From Dictyophora rubrovolvata (lineage: Eukaryota > Basidiomycota > Agaricomycetes > Phallales > Phallaceae): DNA of 64,000 bases. This document shows, piece after piece, positions 20,061-34,285 of this stretch (the stretch's first letter is position 1; every line of letters begins with the position of its first letter). Location of the stretch: positions 1,550,001-1,614,000 of the forward strand of contig CP114121.1 of NCBI GenBank assembly GCA_029959195.1, given 5' to 3'. Both the position numbers and the translations under genes were made by a program. The notes below the pieces were generated by a model, which was not told the origin of the DNA, ran no database searches, and saw nothing but the letters and a program-made list of their open reading frames with translations.

Positions 20061-23000
20061 ATGGCCACACCACTAGGCATAGACAAATGGGTCTCATCAA
20101 TAAGAAACCGCATGGCGAATGATCTTGGTCGTCAGGACCTCGAAGATCATATTCTTTGCAATGGTTTTTTATTCTTACAAGAATACCTGGAAGACATTCT
20201 CAACGGGACTAAATCCGAGTAAAGTTAAAAATCACGATGTTCATCCTGTATTTATTGATTTACTCTTAGACCAATTATTGAATTAACGAAAACTCCTGGA
20301 CGGCGCAGAGACATATCGAAAAAAGAGAATGCTACGAGAGCGAAGCGCTTTCTCGAGGTCAGTATTTATTTATTTCATTAGGTACTATTACTTAATTACA
20401 ACTAGTCCCCCGAGAAAGAGAACATCGATATTTTTTCTGGCAAACCAATGCCGCCTTTCCAGGTATCGGAAAAACAAGAACGAGTCACAGAATCAAATCT
20501 CTCTAAGACTGTCAAGTCGAAGAGTGTTTTACGTCATGAACTTAAAGCTCAACCTCGACACCTCTGGAATAATGGAGACGAAGAAGATGAACAGGCTGTA
20601 GAAGTTCTAGTCACACCTCCGTCTGCCTCCATGAAGAAATTAGATTTGGAAGTCTCTCCGACAGCCCTTCGCACCGTCAAATTTTCTTCGGAGCCCGAAA
20701 CCATTGAGACTAATCCGAAGCTTGGCGGTATGCTTTCCATGATCGCGGAGGGCGACGAACAAGGAGCTTTGCAGGCTACGGCCTCTCCTCGTAAAGGTCT
20801 GGTTATTGGAGAAAGGGTAATATCATATCAAATACCTAAAGATCCGGACGATCCTAATGGGCCAATGGCGACGATTACAGTCCCATACAGTGAAGACGAC
20901 CGAAGTTTCGACGATTCTGAACCAACAAGCACAATCAACTCCTTTCCTATTGATCCTTATGCACGAGACTATGAGACTCATGAGCTTCCCAAGATTGTTC
21001 CGGTCACTTCACCGGGGGCTGAAGAAAAGCCTCCAACCCCAGTTCCAGTTCCAGCTCCTATCTTGGTTCGTAAAGCAAGTGTACCGGTGTTTCCTATTCT
21101 GCCTCCCCCTTCACCTATGCGTAAGGCTAGGGAATCGGTTGAAATTACTAATGCAGTTAGTGCTAAGCCCAGCAGCAATGGTGGTCGGACATCGTGGCTT
21201 CAAAAAGCCAGAGACGTTACCGCCAAACATGGTGGGGTGAAACGGAAAAGTGAAGAAATGCTAGAGGATCAAGGGAGAAGCACAGATGGTGTTGAGAAAG
21301 TCCTTAAAGTTGCTCGGACTGAAGATAACAATGCAGAGCCGTTCCCAGCTGATAAAGTGCCACCTAAACCAGTCATCCAGCCCTTTAGACCTGTTACTAA
21401 ACCACGCGACCCGCCTCCACTCCCTCAAACACAACAGATCCATTCCCAAACGCCTTACGAGGATGCTGAAGGAATGATGGACGTTTTGAAACGTACTGTT
21501 GAGGGTCTCGGGGCGCGCGTTGGCAAAGGTTTAGGTAAATCTCTGGGAGGCGCCGCCGCCAACGCCGCAGCTGTAGAAGCAAAAGCTGCAGCAGAAGCTA
21601 GACTTGCACAGCGAGAGGCTAAAGGTTCAGATGGTGCACGACAATCGCGACCCAGCGTTTCTGAACTTGTTGGCGTTTATGAATCAGGTCCTACTAACGA
21701 CCGTAATTCGAGGGAGAGTCACTCTAAACCCCTGAATGCCGCCTCGCCTATCGCACCTCGTTTACTTCTTGATAGGGCCAGTATCGCAAGTACATCTTCC
21801 CATTCATCGCCTCCTGTTGCCCCAATTCGTGTGGTCTCTCAGAACAGTATCCCCCAATTCCAAGTGCAGCGTCCACCTTTGAAAGAGTTCAACAGCTCTC
21901 AATCCCAGTCTCAAGGTTATTCTCAGCCATCCACTCAGTCTACTTATGTCTCCAATCTTTTCGATGATAATCCTACGTGGACGCAATCATCTTTCGCAAC
22001 AGAATACACGGCCACCCAGACTTTTAGTCAAAGCCAGAGTCAAGGGTATAGTCAACCTTATCAGGACGATGTCATCGATTCTCAGCCCATGCGCCGCTCA
22101 GTAGAGAGTAAACAGCCACAGACTCAAGAACATACTATTGCCGATGTATACCATGAAATCGAGGACGAAGAAGAGATGGTGCTTGGTCAAGATGTAGTCC
22201 CGCACGTTGTTAATTCACAGCCTACACAGCCGAAAGGCAACCAAGTTGTAAGACTCAAATTTTTAATATAATTATGCCCCTCATACCTTATTGACAGGAT
22301 CGTACCCCCTCACAGTCAAGTGGGGACAAACCCCAAGGATTCGTGGCACAGGCGTCCAGTATGATATCTAAAGTAATGGGTTCGGCTACTCTGAAGCGGT
22401 TGAAACCCGAGCCTGTTAAAAGCATTCAATTGGCCGCAGTTGCTGCAAAGAAGGTATACTAATATGTGCACTCTATTATAGCAATTGTGTTCTAATTTTA
22501 TTCATAGCAACAAGAAGAGGCGGAGAAAAAGGCTGCGCGACTGAAGGAAATGGAAAAGCGTAGAGCTGTGATTGCTTCAAAGAAAGCGGAACAGGATGCA
22601 ACAGAAAAGTCCAAGTTACAGAAGCGAGACAGGGAAGACGACACTGCCAGAACTTTCACGAAAAAGGTAACTGTTCTGTGTACATCTGATGTAAAGATAG
22701 CCAATAATTATTTGCAGACTGATGATGATACGATGAAGAAACGTAAAGTTGTCGTCGAAATTGAGAAGAAGCCTGTCAATATGAAAAAACCACCCTCGAA
22801 AGACAAAGTCAACTCGGTTTCTACCAATGCTGGTGTAGCACGCCCACTACCAAAGACGACCCAATCGTCGCAGACGCCATTGCCAGCTACGGGCCTGGTT
22901 AAAACAACGAAGCAGGCTATATCCGCGTTGAATTCTGGTCCGAGTCAGTCGGAATTGAAGACTCCAATGCCAGCATCAAGTTCAAAACTGCAGGCGTCTC

Positions 23001-23505
23001 AAAGCAAATCGAATTTGAAAGAAGCCGCTTATGATGATATGAGACAGCCCTCAGAAACTCTGCAGGCGCAGATGCATGCCAGAATTCAGGCACAGATCGC
23101 GCAAGCCAAACAACAGGAATCCCAGGAGCCACTCATCCCGAGCGAAAGCATTGAGCTTCCAGATATTAATAGCGAGTGTGTAACATTTTCCCTGATTTTC
23201 AGAACTGATGCTAATATAATTGATACAGATATTCAAATTCAGACGATGAAGATCGACCTCGAACCTTCGACCCGCCAGACTGGGCTCAATCACCTGTACT
23301 GGCGCAAGCACTGCAGTCACAAAGCCGACTGAATCCTGACGACATATTTGGACCTGTGCGGCCGCTTCGTATGGACGAAATCTTCAAGAAAAACACCAGT
23401 CGATTCCGTGCCCGGACGAGTAGCGCTAACTGGGTGGGCACTGATGAATTGACTAAAGAAGAAGAAAAGGCCTACGCGAAGCGGATGGGTTATGTTGAAT
23501 TATAA
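20061..23505 (+). CDS. Inner centromere protein INCENP/Sli15, chromosomal passenger complex
   Basis: The start ATG at 20061 gives MATPLGIDKWVSSIRNRMAN, the region that docks to survivin and borealin partners. A long low-complexity middle follows, with KEN at about 20420, many SP/TP sites and a Gln/Ser repeat SQSQSQGYSQ. A highly charged helix (22508-22640, EEAEKKAARLKEMEKRR) is typical of the INCENP single alpha-helix. The C-terminal IN box, in the last two exons, contains PDDIFGPVRPL, MDEIFKKNTSRFRARTSSANW and GTDELT, the Aurora-B binding and activating segment including the TSS phosphosite. Introns were resolved at about 20219-20270, 20361-20406, 22249-22298 and 22453-22508, plus two in the last 900 bp. 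Divergent from POLK, with 248 bp between starts. Confidence 0.9.
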
Positions 23506-23826
23506 ATATTTTTTCCTTCTGCTCAAACACCATGTAGCATATTCGATTTTTATTCTCACCTTGCATTTCTGTCAATATAACATCATCATGTGGCTTCATA
23601 CTTTCTGGTAGATTGGTAGATGTAACAATATACATACATAGTCAAGAAAACAGTACATGTATGCGGGTTTGGTGGCTTTAGTCCGTTAGTAGAGACGGGT
23701 GATCAACTCAGTACATCGATAAGTACTTGGTCTGCGAAATCGTTGTGTTATACATACACCAAACAAATAAATATACATCGTCTTCAAGTTACAATATTTA
23801 AAAAATTTACAACGTTACTGAAGTCC

Positions 23827-24686
23827 TTATCGCCATTGGGCAGTTTCCTCGACTAGTCTGAGCCAGCGTCCATTATTCCAAACCTTCATCTCATTCCAGA
23901 CTGGAGGACAAGAAACTTCGATCCATTTGAACATCCCTGCTAGTGCAAAGTCTACCCATGAGACAGTATCGGCCAGCACCCAAGGCCGATCGAGGGGATC
24001 CTCAGGATTAAAAGGTTTTCCTCTGTAGCTATCCAGAATTTCGGCGATATTGTTGAACACATCCTTGACAATGTTTAAGGCTTCCTGTTTATCCTTGGGC
24101 TCGATTTCATCGAACGGCTTATTGTACCATCGGGTTCTTGTTTCCTTAAAGTAAGGAACGTCGACGTCAAGTAAGATATTGGGGATAGATGGAATAACCA
24201 AAGCGAATATGACTGCATATTTCTCATCTTCCCGGTTTTGCAAAATATTCGATACCTTTTCGAGGAACGCGAGCTTTTTCTGGGAGTCTTCATCACTCGC
24301 ATTTGGTGGGCGAACAAACCAGAGGGGATTTTCGGGGAATTTCTCGTCGAGGTATTTATTAATATTGAAGCTTTGGGATATGATGACCTGTGGTTCGACA
24401 GACGTATCGATCAAGGCTGGAACTGTATAATGTGGATTGTTTATCTTATGTGGGGTAGGTGGTATTCCGATTTTCTCGTACACCTCTCTGATGCCACTCA
24501 ATGGCAACCATTCGGTCCTAAAGTTCAATTTCTTGTAGTTCAACGCCATTCTATCGATGGGATCAATGCCACATCAATTAAGCCAAGGTGGTAGAACGGT
24601 ATTTACCTTGAGTGAAATACGTGGGGGGAGAACGTTCCCTTCTTTGTTTGAACATCATAAAGTATGAAGGTAGCTTTGTCTGTCAT
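23827..24686 (-). CDS. Glutathione S-transferase family protein
   Basis: Two exons. The first starts at 24686 with MTDKATFILYDVQTKKGTFSPHVFHSR; the second continues MALNYKKLNFRTEWLP and then the thioredoxin-fold edge YTVPALIDTS and the glutathione-contact ISQSFNINKYLDEKFP. A helical C-terminal domain ends with DTVSWVDFALAGMFKWIEV. Length is about 259 residues. It resembles the fungal Ure2p/UstS-like GST group rather than classical detoxifying classes; the substrate is unknown. The catalytic residue may be a Ser or Cys in the first loop (GTFSP), which is an inference. Confidence 0.85.
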
Positions 24687-25333
24687 TATCGACGTGCAAG
24701 ATGACAAGGTCGAAGAGAAAGAAGTCTCACCTCACGGCATATTGGGACCGGTGGTGACGAGCTTGATAATCACGCTACCGCGGTTTCCCAAAATCATCAG
24801 GTCTAAAATCAAATCGTCTGTGCGTCACTGGTCACTAAACGTACATCACAGTTGACGTGTTCAGGATCGTTCATTGTAGAACTAGAACCAACGCAATCAA
24901 CGCCAGTGGATAATAGGCAACTTGCATATAGAAAAAACGTTTTCAAGATTGTTTTCCGTCCATAGAATGTGCAGAATTGATGATTGGTGTCTGAGCTACG
25001 AAACGAGTACCTGCACGAAACCCAGAATCCGGGCCAGAAAAGCGTAATCCCAACAGCAAGAAATCCGCACTGTCCAACGGGATCAAACTGTCGACTAGGC
25101 AAAATTCCTTCTGAGATTATATTATATTGTAATAAGCGAGTAGTATAGCTACAACTAGTACAAAAATCGTCGGACGTATACAACTGGGGAATATGGATTG
25201 TAATAGCGATAATCATTTCGATGACGGCAAAAAAAAAAAAACAAAGGCTCGATTGTTGGCGTCGATAGGTCTGTGCGAATGCGATAAAAATGGAATAATA
25301 AAGAAAAAGAAACAACAGAAATCGGGCGTTTTC
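24687..25333. other. Intergenic region between GST and CTI6
   Basis: About 650 bp holding the 5' region of the GST gene and the 3' region of CTI6. A 168-codon minus frame (24809-25315) has no recognisable domain and overlaps an A-rich run (25230-25240). I see no gene. Confidence 0.5.
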
Positions 25334-27515
25334 TCATCCACGGACCCTCCCTTCTTTCATTTTCAAGCTGGTTCCTCCACTGGCACCCCCGCCAGTGGTA
25401 GTCCCCATACCACTGTTAAACATCCCAGATGAGGTACCAGCGCCTGGACCAAATTTCTCCTGGAATGCAATAAGCTCTTTCATCAGTTCTTCCATTAGAT
25501 GTGTAGCCTCCGACTCAGGAGGAGAGGATATATCGCCAAGCTTGCTCAGTGTTACTCCAGGTCCGTTTAGCATCAAATCTGTATTCGCCACATCAGCATC
25601 GTCTACGGAAGACGAGACTTGTTGCTGTTGAATAACCAGCGCGCGACGTAACGCCTCTCGACGGCGACGACGTTCAAGCGCTGCCGCTTGTTCTCGGCCA
25701 ACCCAATCAATGATCCCTCGCACCCGTTTATTCATATCGCTGACACTCGTTCGTTTAGCTGGCCATTTCACTTTCACCCCCCTTTCGAGAACATGGGCAT
25801 CTTCCATTGGGAGAGGCAGAACCGATACGGCCCCAGGTAGTGTGTTACTTGACTCGGACGTGTTAGTCGTTCCACCGGTGGACGTCGCGCCAGTGTCTGC
25901 CGTCCGATTCTGTTCAGCGCTCGGATCGAGTACACGTACATAAACAGGCCGTGGAACTTCGGTTGGTAATTCGGATGCCAGATGGGTGAGGTAATCCGGA
26001 AGACCCCATGAAGTTAATAGTGGCTGCTGCGGTGTTAAAGGTGGATGGTGCAGCGAATGGCCACCTCCACCGCGTCGAGAGTTGCTCCCACCACCTCCAC
26101 CACCACTGCCGCCACCACTTCCTGCTCCTCCACTCCCACTTCCTGAGCCACCGCCACTACCACTTGGACCTGGAGCATTCCCGCCACTACCACCCTGCTC
26201 ACTGCTCGGGGGACCGCTTCCGTTTGACATTGGATGTCCATTAACGCCTGGACGACGCGGAGGAGTGGGTGCGGCGGGTTTGCGGTAGGTATATTGATTT
26301 GGGTGTTTCTTCGAGCCTTGGGAAATACTCTTTTAAAGGATCATAAGGGAAAAATAATAATGTATGCACATACCATCTACGTCTACCACGGTCTGCTCCT
26401 TCTTGCCACGACGTGATTTTCCTGAGCCTGTAGCATTGGGTTTTGTGGTGGACGGGGTAGTGTTATTTTGCTGACGAGAACTTGTGTTTGGGTTATTAGT
26501 ACTGACATTAGCATTGTTCGTCTGTACAGTAGGGGTGGTGGCATTCAACGAATTAGTGGCATGGTCGGGTGTGGTCGAATTAGATCGGTTTCGTTTACTT
26601 TGAAGTGAAAGGGAATTAGGCAAAAAATGAAGAAAAAAAAGAATGAATTTTACGTACGTCTTTAAAGGAAGAGGGTCTGGTTTAATATCTGTATTGTTAC
26701 TGCCATTGCTGTTCGATGCCGACTTGTCGGGATCGAGTACGCGTTTGCGTTTTTTTCGCGCTCCACTGACGATCTCGATGATAACACCTGGCTCTTCAAA
26801 TTTTGCAATACTTTCTTTGTCATATGTTCCAGAGGGGTTATCTTGTGTGGGCTTTTCAGAATGCGGCCGTGTGCTCTCGATGAGCTGTTTAACGGCGTCT
26901 TCGTACTCGGCATCGCGGCTATTCATGGTATTCCGTCTTTTTGGAGGCTTGTTGGAAACATTTGGATTGGCGGAAAGGACATGACCGGGAGAATGGGAGC
27001 GCGAAGAACGTGGAACAGAGGCTGAGTGACGGCGGGTATGTTGGGAGGAATGTCGGGAGCGTTTTTTGAGGGATCTGTTTTGGAATGGTTAGTTGAGAGT
27101 GTGGCTTTAGAAAAAGAAAATAAAGACATGCTTGAGAAGTTCGACGTGAAGATCTGGTCGGCATTGTTCGCAATAGTAGTCGCCAGATACGTCTTCAGGG
27201 AGATTAACACAGACACCGTGCTGCCATACTTTGCATGTTTCGCACATAACCATCAGCCCTAGATCTTCCTCGTCCGCATCGAGGTCTTGGAAAGAAAGAG
27301 AAGAGATAAGAACAAGACGAAGAAAAAGAAATGAGAAAAAGGCTGTATGAACCTGTTCTGCCGCAAACGCAGCGGGTAATGCCTCCCTCTTCATCGTCGT
27401 TGTCGTCTGGAGGAGGGTCTTCTGGGGGCGGGGGTGGTTTTGGAGGAGGGGCGACTTCGACATGAACTTTTGACTTTCGTTTTGACCGGGTGTGATTTGT
27501 AGAGGAGTTCTCCAT
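25334..27515 (-). CDS. CTI6: Cti6-like PHD-finger subunit of the Rpd3L histone deacetylase complex
   Basis: The start at 27515 gives MENSSTNHTRSKRKSK and a Pro/Asp-rich segment, then ITRCVCGRTG. The PHD finger continues after an intron as DLGLMVMCETCKVWQHGVC and DYYCEQCRPDLH, so all C4HC3 ligands are present. A long disordered middle (Asn/Thr-rich, then Gly/Ser-rich) is followed by the conserved C-terminal block RTSVSDMNKRVRGIIDWVG, known from Cti6 homologues. Yeast Cti6 links Rpd3L to chromatin by reading H3K4me3 and helps relieve Tup1-Cyc8 repression. Its minus-strand Gly-rich repeats produce several spurious antisense frames. Divergent from ILV1 with 140 bp between starts. Confidence 0.87.
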
Positions 27516-27655
27516 TCGGAATGAATAAAAGGGAGAGAGGAGGAGGAGGAGGAGGAGGGGAAGGGGGGAAGGGGGGAAGGTGAGATAGGCGCCCAAAAGT
27601 TCTGTCCATAATACCGTTTCTTTCTCAATTCGCTGCCTGCAAAAATACTCTTTAT

Positions 27656-29597
27656 ATGCCGGACCTTAACGTCAACGGCCCCGGCACAAACGCAGACAGT
27701 GTAGTGGACTCGAATCTATACCCGCGTCTCAGCGCACACGACTTACTCCCCGATGGAAAACCTGACTATTTGCGACTCATTTTGACCTCAAAAGTGTATG
27801 AAATCGTGCAGGAGACACCGCTCAGTTTTGCGCCGAATCTTAGTGCACGACTGGGAAATCAGATATTTCTAAAACGCGAGGATTTGCAGCCTGTGTTCAG
27901 TTTCAAAATCAGAGGGGCATACAATTTCATGGCGAATTTGTCGGAACAGGACAGGTGGAAAGGTGTGGTGACGTGCAGCGCAGGCAAGGACACCCAATGT
28001 TATTAAATAACATGCTAATCATGTGCATGACTCGACTCTTGGGATCCTATAGGAAACCACGCCCAGGGTGTCGCGTTGTCGGGCACCCATCTCAAAATTC
28101 CTTGCACCATCGTCATGCCAAAGGCAACACCGTCCATCAAGGTCAAGAACGTCGCCCGATTAGGGGCCAAGGTCGTTCTGCACGGAGACGACTTTGACGC
28201 TGCAAAAGCGGAATGCATGCGTCTTGCGCATTCACTCGGTCTCACCTTCGTGCCCCCATACGACGACCCATTAGTCATCGCAGGGCAGGGCACTGTCGCA
28301 GTGGAAATTCTCAAACAGACAGGCAATACTTCCGATTTTCGTGCCGTATTCGCAAGCATCGGTGGAGGCGGGCTCATCTCGGGCATTGGCGAGTATGTCA
28401 AACGCATCGGTCCGCCCGACACAAAAGTCATAGGTGTCGAGACTCTCGATGGGGATGCCATGTTGCGCAGTCTTCAAGAGGGTGAACGCGTCACTCTCTC
28501 CGAAGTTGGTCCCTTCAGCGATGGAACAGCCGTCAAAATTGTTGGCAAAGAGTGCTTCCGAGTCTGTCAACAGGTTGTCGATGATGTTGTTCGTGTCGAT
28601 ACCGACGCCATATGCGCTGCTATTAAGGATATCTTCGAAGGTAGACGTACTTTGAACTGTCTTCCCCTCTATTCCTTTCTCTAACTATTTTATCAGAAAC
28701 GCGGTCTTTAACGGAACCAGCGGGAGCGTTGGCTCTCGCAGGTTTGAAACACTACATCGTCAATAACAAACTCATTGGCGCGAATAAAAAATTCGTTGCC
28801 GTTGTCAGCGGTGCCAACATGAACTTTGACAGACTCCGTTTCGTCGCTGAGCGTGCGGAACTCGGTGAAGGTCGCGAAGCTCTTTTCACTGCTGAGATAC
28901 CAGAACGACCCGGAAGGTTTATACATGCTTTTCTGTCTACCTAATTCTCGCGTTTTGATTCCGAATTACAGCTTTTTTAATCTGCATACAGTCATTCATC
29001 CTCGCGCCGTTACCGAATTTTGCTATCGATATAATGGAACTGAAACGGCACAAATATATCTTTCCTTCGTCTTCGACGCGACAACCCATGCTCTTCGTAA
29101 AGCAGAAATTGCCCATATAATGGCGTGTTTAGAAGCCGGTGGTATGCATGGTAAAGACATAAGCGAAGACGAACTCGCCAAAGGCCACGCACGTTATCTT
29201 GTCGGTGGCCGGTCCGTCGTTCCCAACGAGCGAATATTCCGGTTTGGTGTGTCGCCTTCCCTACTCCTGCGAATTACTCCCATATACATACTTATACTAA
29301 CACTAGAATTTCCTGAAAGACCTGGAGCGTTACGCGCCTTTTTGTCCGGTATGCATTCTGCGCTAAACTGGAATATAACTTTATTTCACTATCGTAATCA
29401 TGGCGCGGGTATGTCTTTTTCCGTGATTTCTGACCGTTTTGATTGGTCCATTTTTCATAGACATTGGCAAGGTTCTTGCCGGCATACAAGTACCACCTGA
29501 ACAGTATGAACAATTTGGTGAATTCCTTGTCAAATTGGGGTATCATTATGTGGAGGAGACTGAGAGCGAAATCTATAAACGACATCTCAAAGGATAA
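27656..29597 (+). CDS. ILV1: Threonine ammonia-lyase (threonine deaminase)
   Basis: PLP-dependent conversion of threonine to 2-oxobutyrate, the first step of isoleucine synthesis. Visible motifs are [18 protein letters not shown] (PLP lysine in SFKIRGA), [10 protein letters not shown], the phosphate-binding loop [12 protein letters not shown] and [12 protein letters not shown]. They are followed by two ACT-like regulatory modules (EIPERPG... and [15 protein letters not shown]) that bind isoleucine or valine. The protein ends [18 protein letters not shown]. The first intron (27984-28052) starts GC rather than GT; splicing there restores CSAGNHAQG. A mitochondrial presequence is not obvious at this N-terminus. 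Introns also interrupt the ACT modules. Confidence 0.93.
27984..28052 (+). other. GC-AG intron in ILV1
   Basis: The donor reads GCAG|GCAAGG and the acceptor CCTATAG|GAAACC. Removing these 69 bases joins CSAG to NHAQG, a strictly conserved part of the enzyme. The nearest GT donor downstream creates a stop on joining. Confidence 0.8.
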
Positions 29598-29908
29598 GTT
29601 ATATTTTTTAGAGTCAATCTTTACCGCTTAGACTGTCTACATTGCATATTTTTTATAACAACAAAAAACGGATAAAGATCCATGGAACGGTAAACTGTAA
29701 AACAAGTCGCCACCGTCGGGCACAGTAGCAATGAGGCTCAAACTCTATTTTCGAGTTTGCTCTTCAGAAATAGATGCAAATCTCACCTACCTTGAATTCA
29801 TTAAGATTGTCATTTAATTGTGGGTCTGCATATCGCCATGCATTGGTACCACGGCTATTGGTACTGCCAGACGGTGGTAGCTCAAAACGGAAGTATATTT
29901 CCACCACC
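29598..29908. promoter_or_regulatory. Intergenic region, ILV1 3' end and RRP43 5' end
   Basis: No independent gene. The RRP43 frame is open back to an ATG at 29774, but translation from 29909 has a better context and fits the family. No further motif recognised. Confidence 0.4.
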
Positions 29909-31086
29909 ATGGCTTCTTCAGCATTCAGCTCGGCCTCGCCATCATTGCAAACGTCCTCGAGTCCCCAAAAACAGCTAGACCATATAATATTCCAACGACT
30001 GAATCCTCGAGCCTATCTGGAGAAGTTCTTTGCTGAAAATATCAGGCCTGACGGTCGAGAATTCGGAGAATGGAGAAACGTCAACGTCAACCTAGGTAGG
30101 TATGACGTCCCCTTTGGGCAAGTCGACTCATTTTTGAGCAACTTTTTTCCCTTCATCAGGCTCTATAACTACCGCCGATGGGTCTGCCTTGGTCAGAATG
30201 GGAAACACTACTGTCGTCTGCGGGGTCAAAGCTGAAATTGCCGAGCCTGAGCTGGATAAACCTGATCTGGGGTATATAGGTGGGATAGTCGGACTCTTCT
30301 TCTAGGCTGAGCAATATTCATTAAATACTAGTCCCTAACATTGATTTACCACCTTTATGTTCACCGCGATTTAAATCTGGTCCGCCGGGTGAAGAGGCTC
30401 AGGTCCTCTCAGAACGCCTCAATGAAACCTTGATATCGTATGTGTGTTGTTCAGCCTCCGATTTTTTTCCACCATGTATACTGCTATTCAGCTCCTCCGC
30501 TTTACCCTTATCTTCCCTATGCATACAAAGCGGGAAAGCGGTATGGGTCCTATACATAGACGCGATATGTCTGAACTACGAAGGAAATATCTTCGATGCC
30601 GCGCTTCTAGCTATGGTTTCTGCACTTAAAAACAGTGCGTGTGATAATACGTTTTTCACGAGCAGGATATACGGATGTTCCAATATGGCTTTCTCTAGCC
30701 TCAATTCCTAAAGCGACGTACAACGAAGAGACAGGGCAAGCGATTTGTACTCTAGAAGACAAGATACCATTGCAACTCCAAAATTTGCCCTTATCTGCTT
30801 CATTTGGAATTTTCGACGCGTACGCTCACTCCCGTTCTTCTTGATTTTCGTTATTAAATCGTTCTGAGACGTCTTGTTCAGCTCCTACCTTCTTGCGGAT
30901 CCGACTTCATTTGAAGAACCATTACTAGAGACAAACATTACGATTATACTAGACTCTTCCTCTTCCCTGAGCCTTGTATCTCAAACCGGTTTAGCTCGAG
31001 TGGGCGAGAAGTCAGGTGAAGAAGTCGTTGCGACTTGCGTTGCAGCCGCAGAGAAAAGATGCGGAATCCTTAGAAAATTAATCTGA
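29909..31086 (+). CDS. RRP43: Exosome complex component RRP43 (RNase PH-like)
   Basis: The ATG at 29909 has a strong ACCACCATGG context. The protein reads [40 protein letters not shown], then after an intron [62 protein letters not shown] and DPTSFEE, ending in [12 protein letters not shown]. These are hallmarks of the RNase PH ring subunits, and the [15 protein letters not shown] wording fits Rrp43/OIP2. It is structural in the nuclear and cytoplasmic exosome, without its own phosphorolytic activity in fungi. An upstream in-frame ATG at 29774 would add a 45-residue extension. Several short introns lie between 30100 and 30890. Confidence 0.9.
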
Positions 31087-31223
31087 ATTTCAGAACACGC
31101 TTTTCCTATCCGATTGTTGAAAAAGTATCTTAGCTAACATAATTACAACTATTTTCTGCATTATACGGCAGTCCCCGAGACCGTTTTTTTGAGTCGCGAC
31201 TTGAAGCACGGAGTGACTCGTGC

Positions 31224-33739
<2,516 letters not shown>

Positions 33740-34285
33740 ACGTGTATATCTTCAAGGTCACGCTAACATCACGCTAATTATAAGCAGCAAATCAACAGTT
33801 ATCGACGCATGCGATCGCCCATGTCATTTTCTTGAATTCGGTTGTGCGCTAGATAGAATTTAAAGAATAAGCTAAATATATTTCACTTATAGTCGAGATG
33901 ATTCGAACGGCATTTCATATGACCCTGTTTGTGATCTTTTGTACCACATGAACACTGAAATTGCAGGCATACAGCATATGAGAACCTCACACCACCTGGT
34001 ACTGGTGTTCCTCGCCACGGAATGAATTTTTTTTACTAAGTCATGTTAGGAAGTTGGTTGCTTTTTTTTCTTTTAATATCACATCGGGTATCTCTTTGTT
34101 CCGAGGGTGTAATTATCATTCAATCGGTAGTGTCATCAAGTTTGAGAGCACCGGCGCTTGACGTGGCTATTCCTCTTCCACGGTCTATTTTACGGCCACT
34201 GTCTCTTTTCTCTCTTTGTCCTGTGCACAAGTGTCACTCATTTTGAAATCTTGTTTTTTTCCTTCTTTCACTTGCATCTCCCGTT
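33740..34285. other. Intergenic region before the GT2 synthase
   Basis: About 550 bp. Contains the 3' region of KRS1 and the leader of the next gene, which is pyrimidine-rich (TTTCTTTT and TCTCTTT tracts from 34055 to 34275). A 67-codon plus frame at 34043 shows no conserved feature. I see no other gene. Confidence 0.5.

Noticed and set aside
24809-25315. 168-codon minus-strand frame between GST and CTI6
   Set aside because: No recognisable motif, irregular composition, and it overlaps likely 3' and 5' untranslated DNA.
26008-26288. His- and Pro-rich plus-strand frames opposite CTI6
   Set aside because: They mirror the Gly/Ser-rich coding repeat of CTI6 on the other strand.
29774-29908. N-terminal extension of RRP43 from the upstream ATG
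   Set aside because: Family members do not need it and the ATG at 29909 has a strong initiation context; kept only as an alternative.
30430-30711. Overlapping frames within the RRP43 introns and exons
   Set aside because: They are read-through of the spliced gene in other frames.
34043-34246. 67-codon frame with a signal-like N-terminus (MLGSWLLFFLLI)
   Set aside because: It lies in the pyrimidine-rich leader of the GT2 gene, and the assembled start at 34286 gives a better N-terminus.
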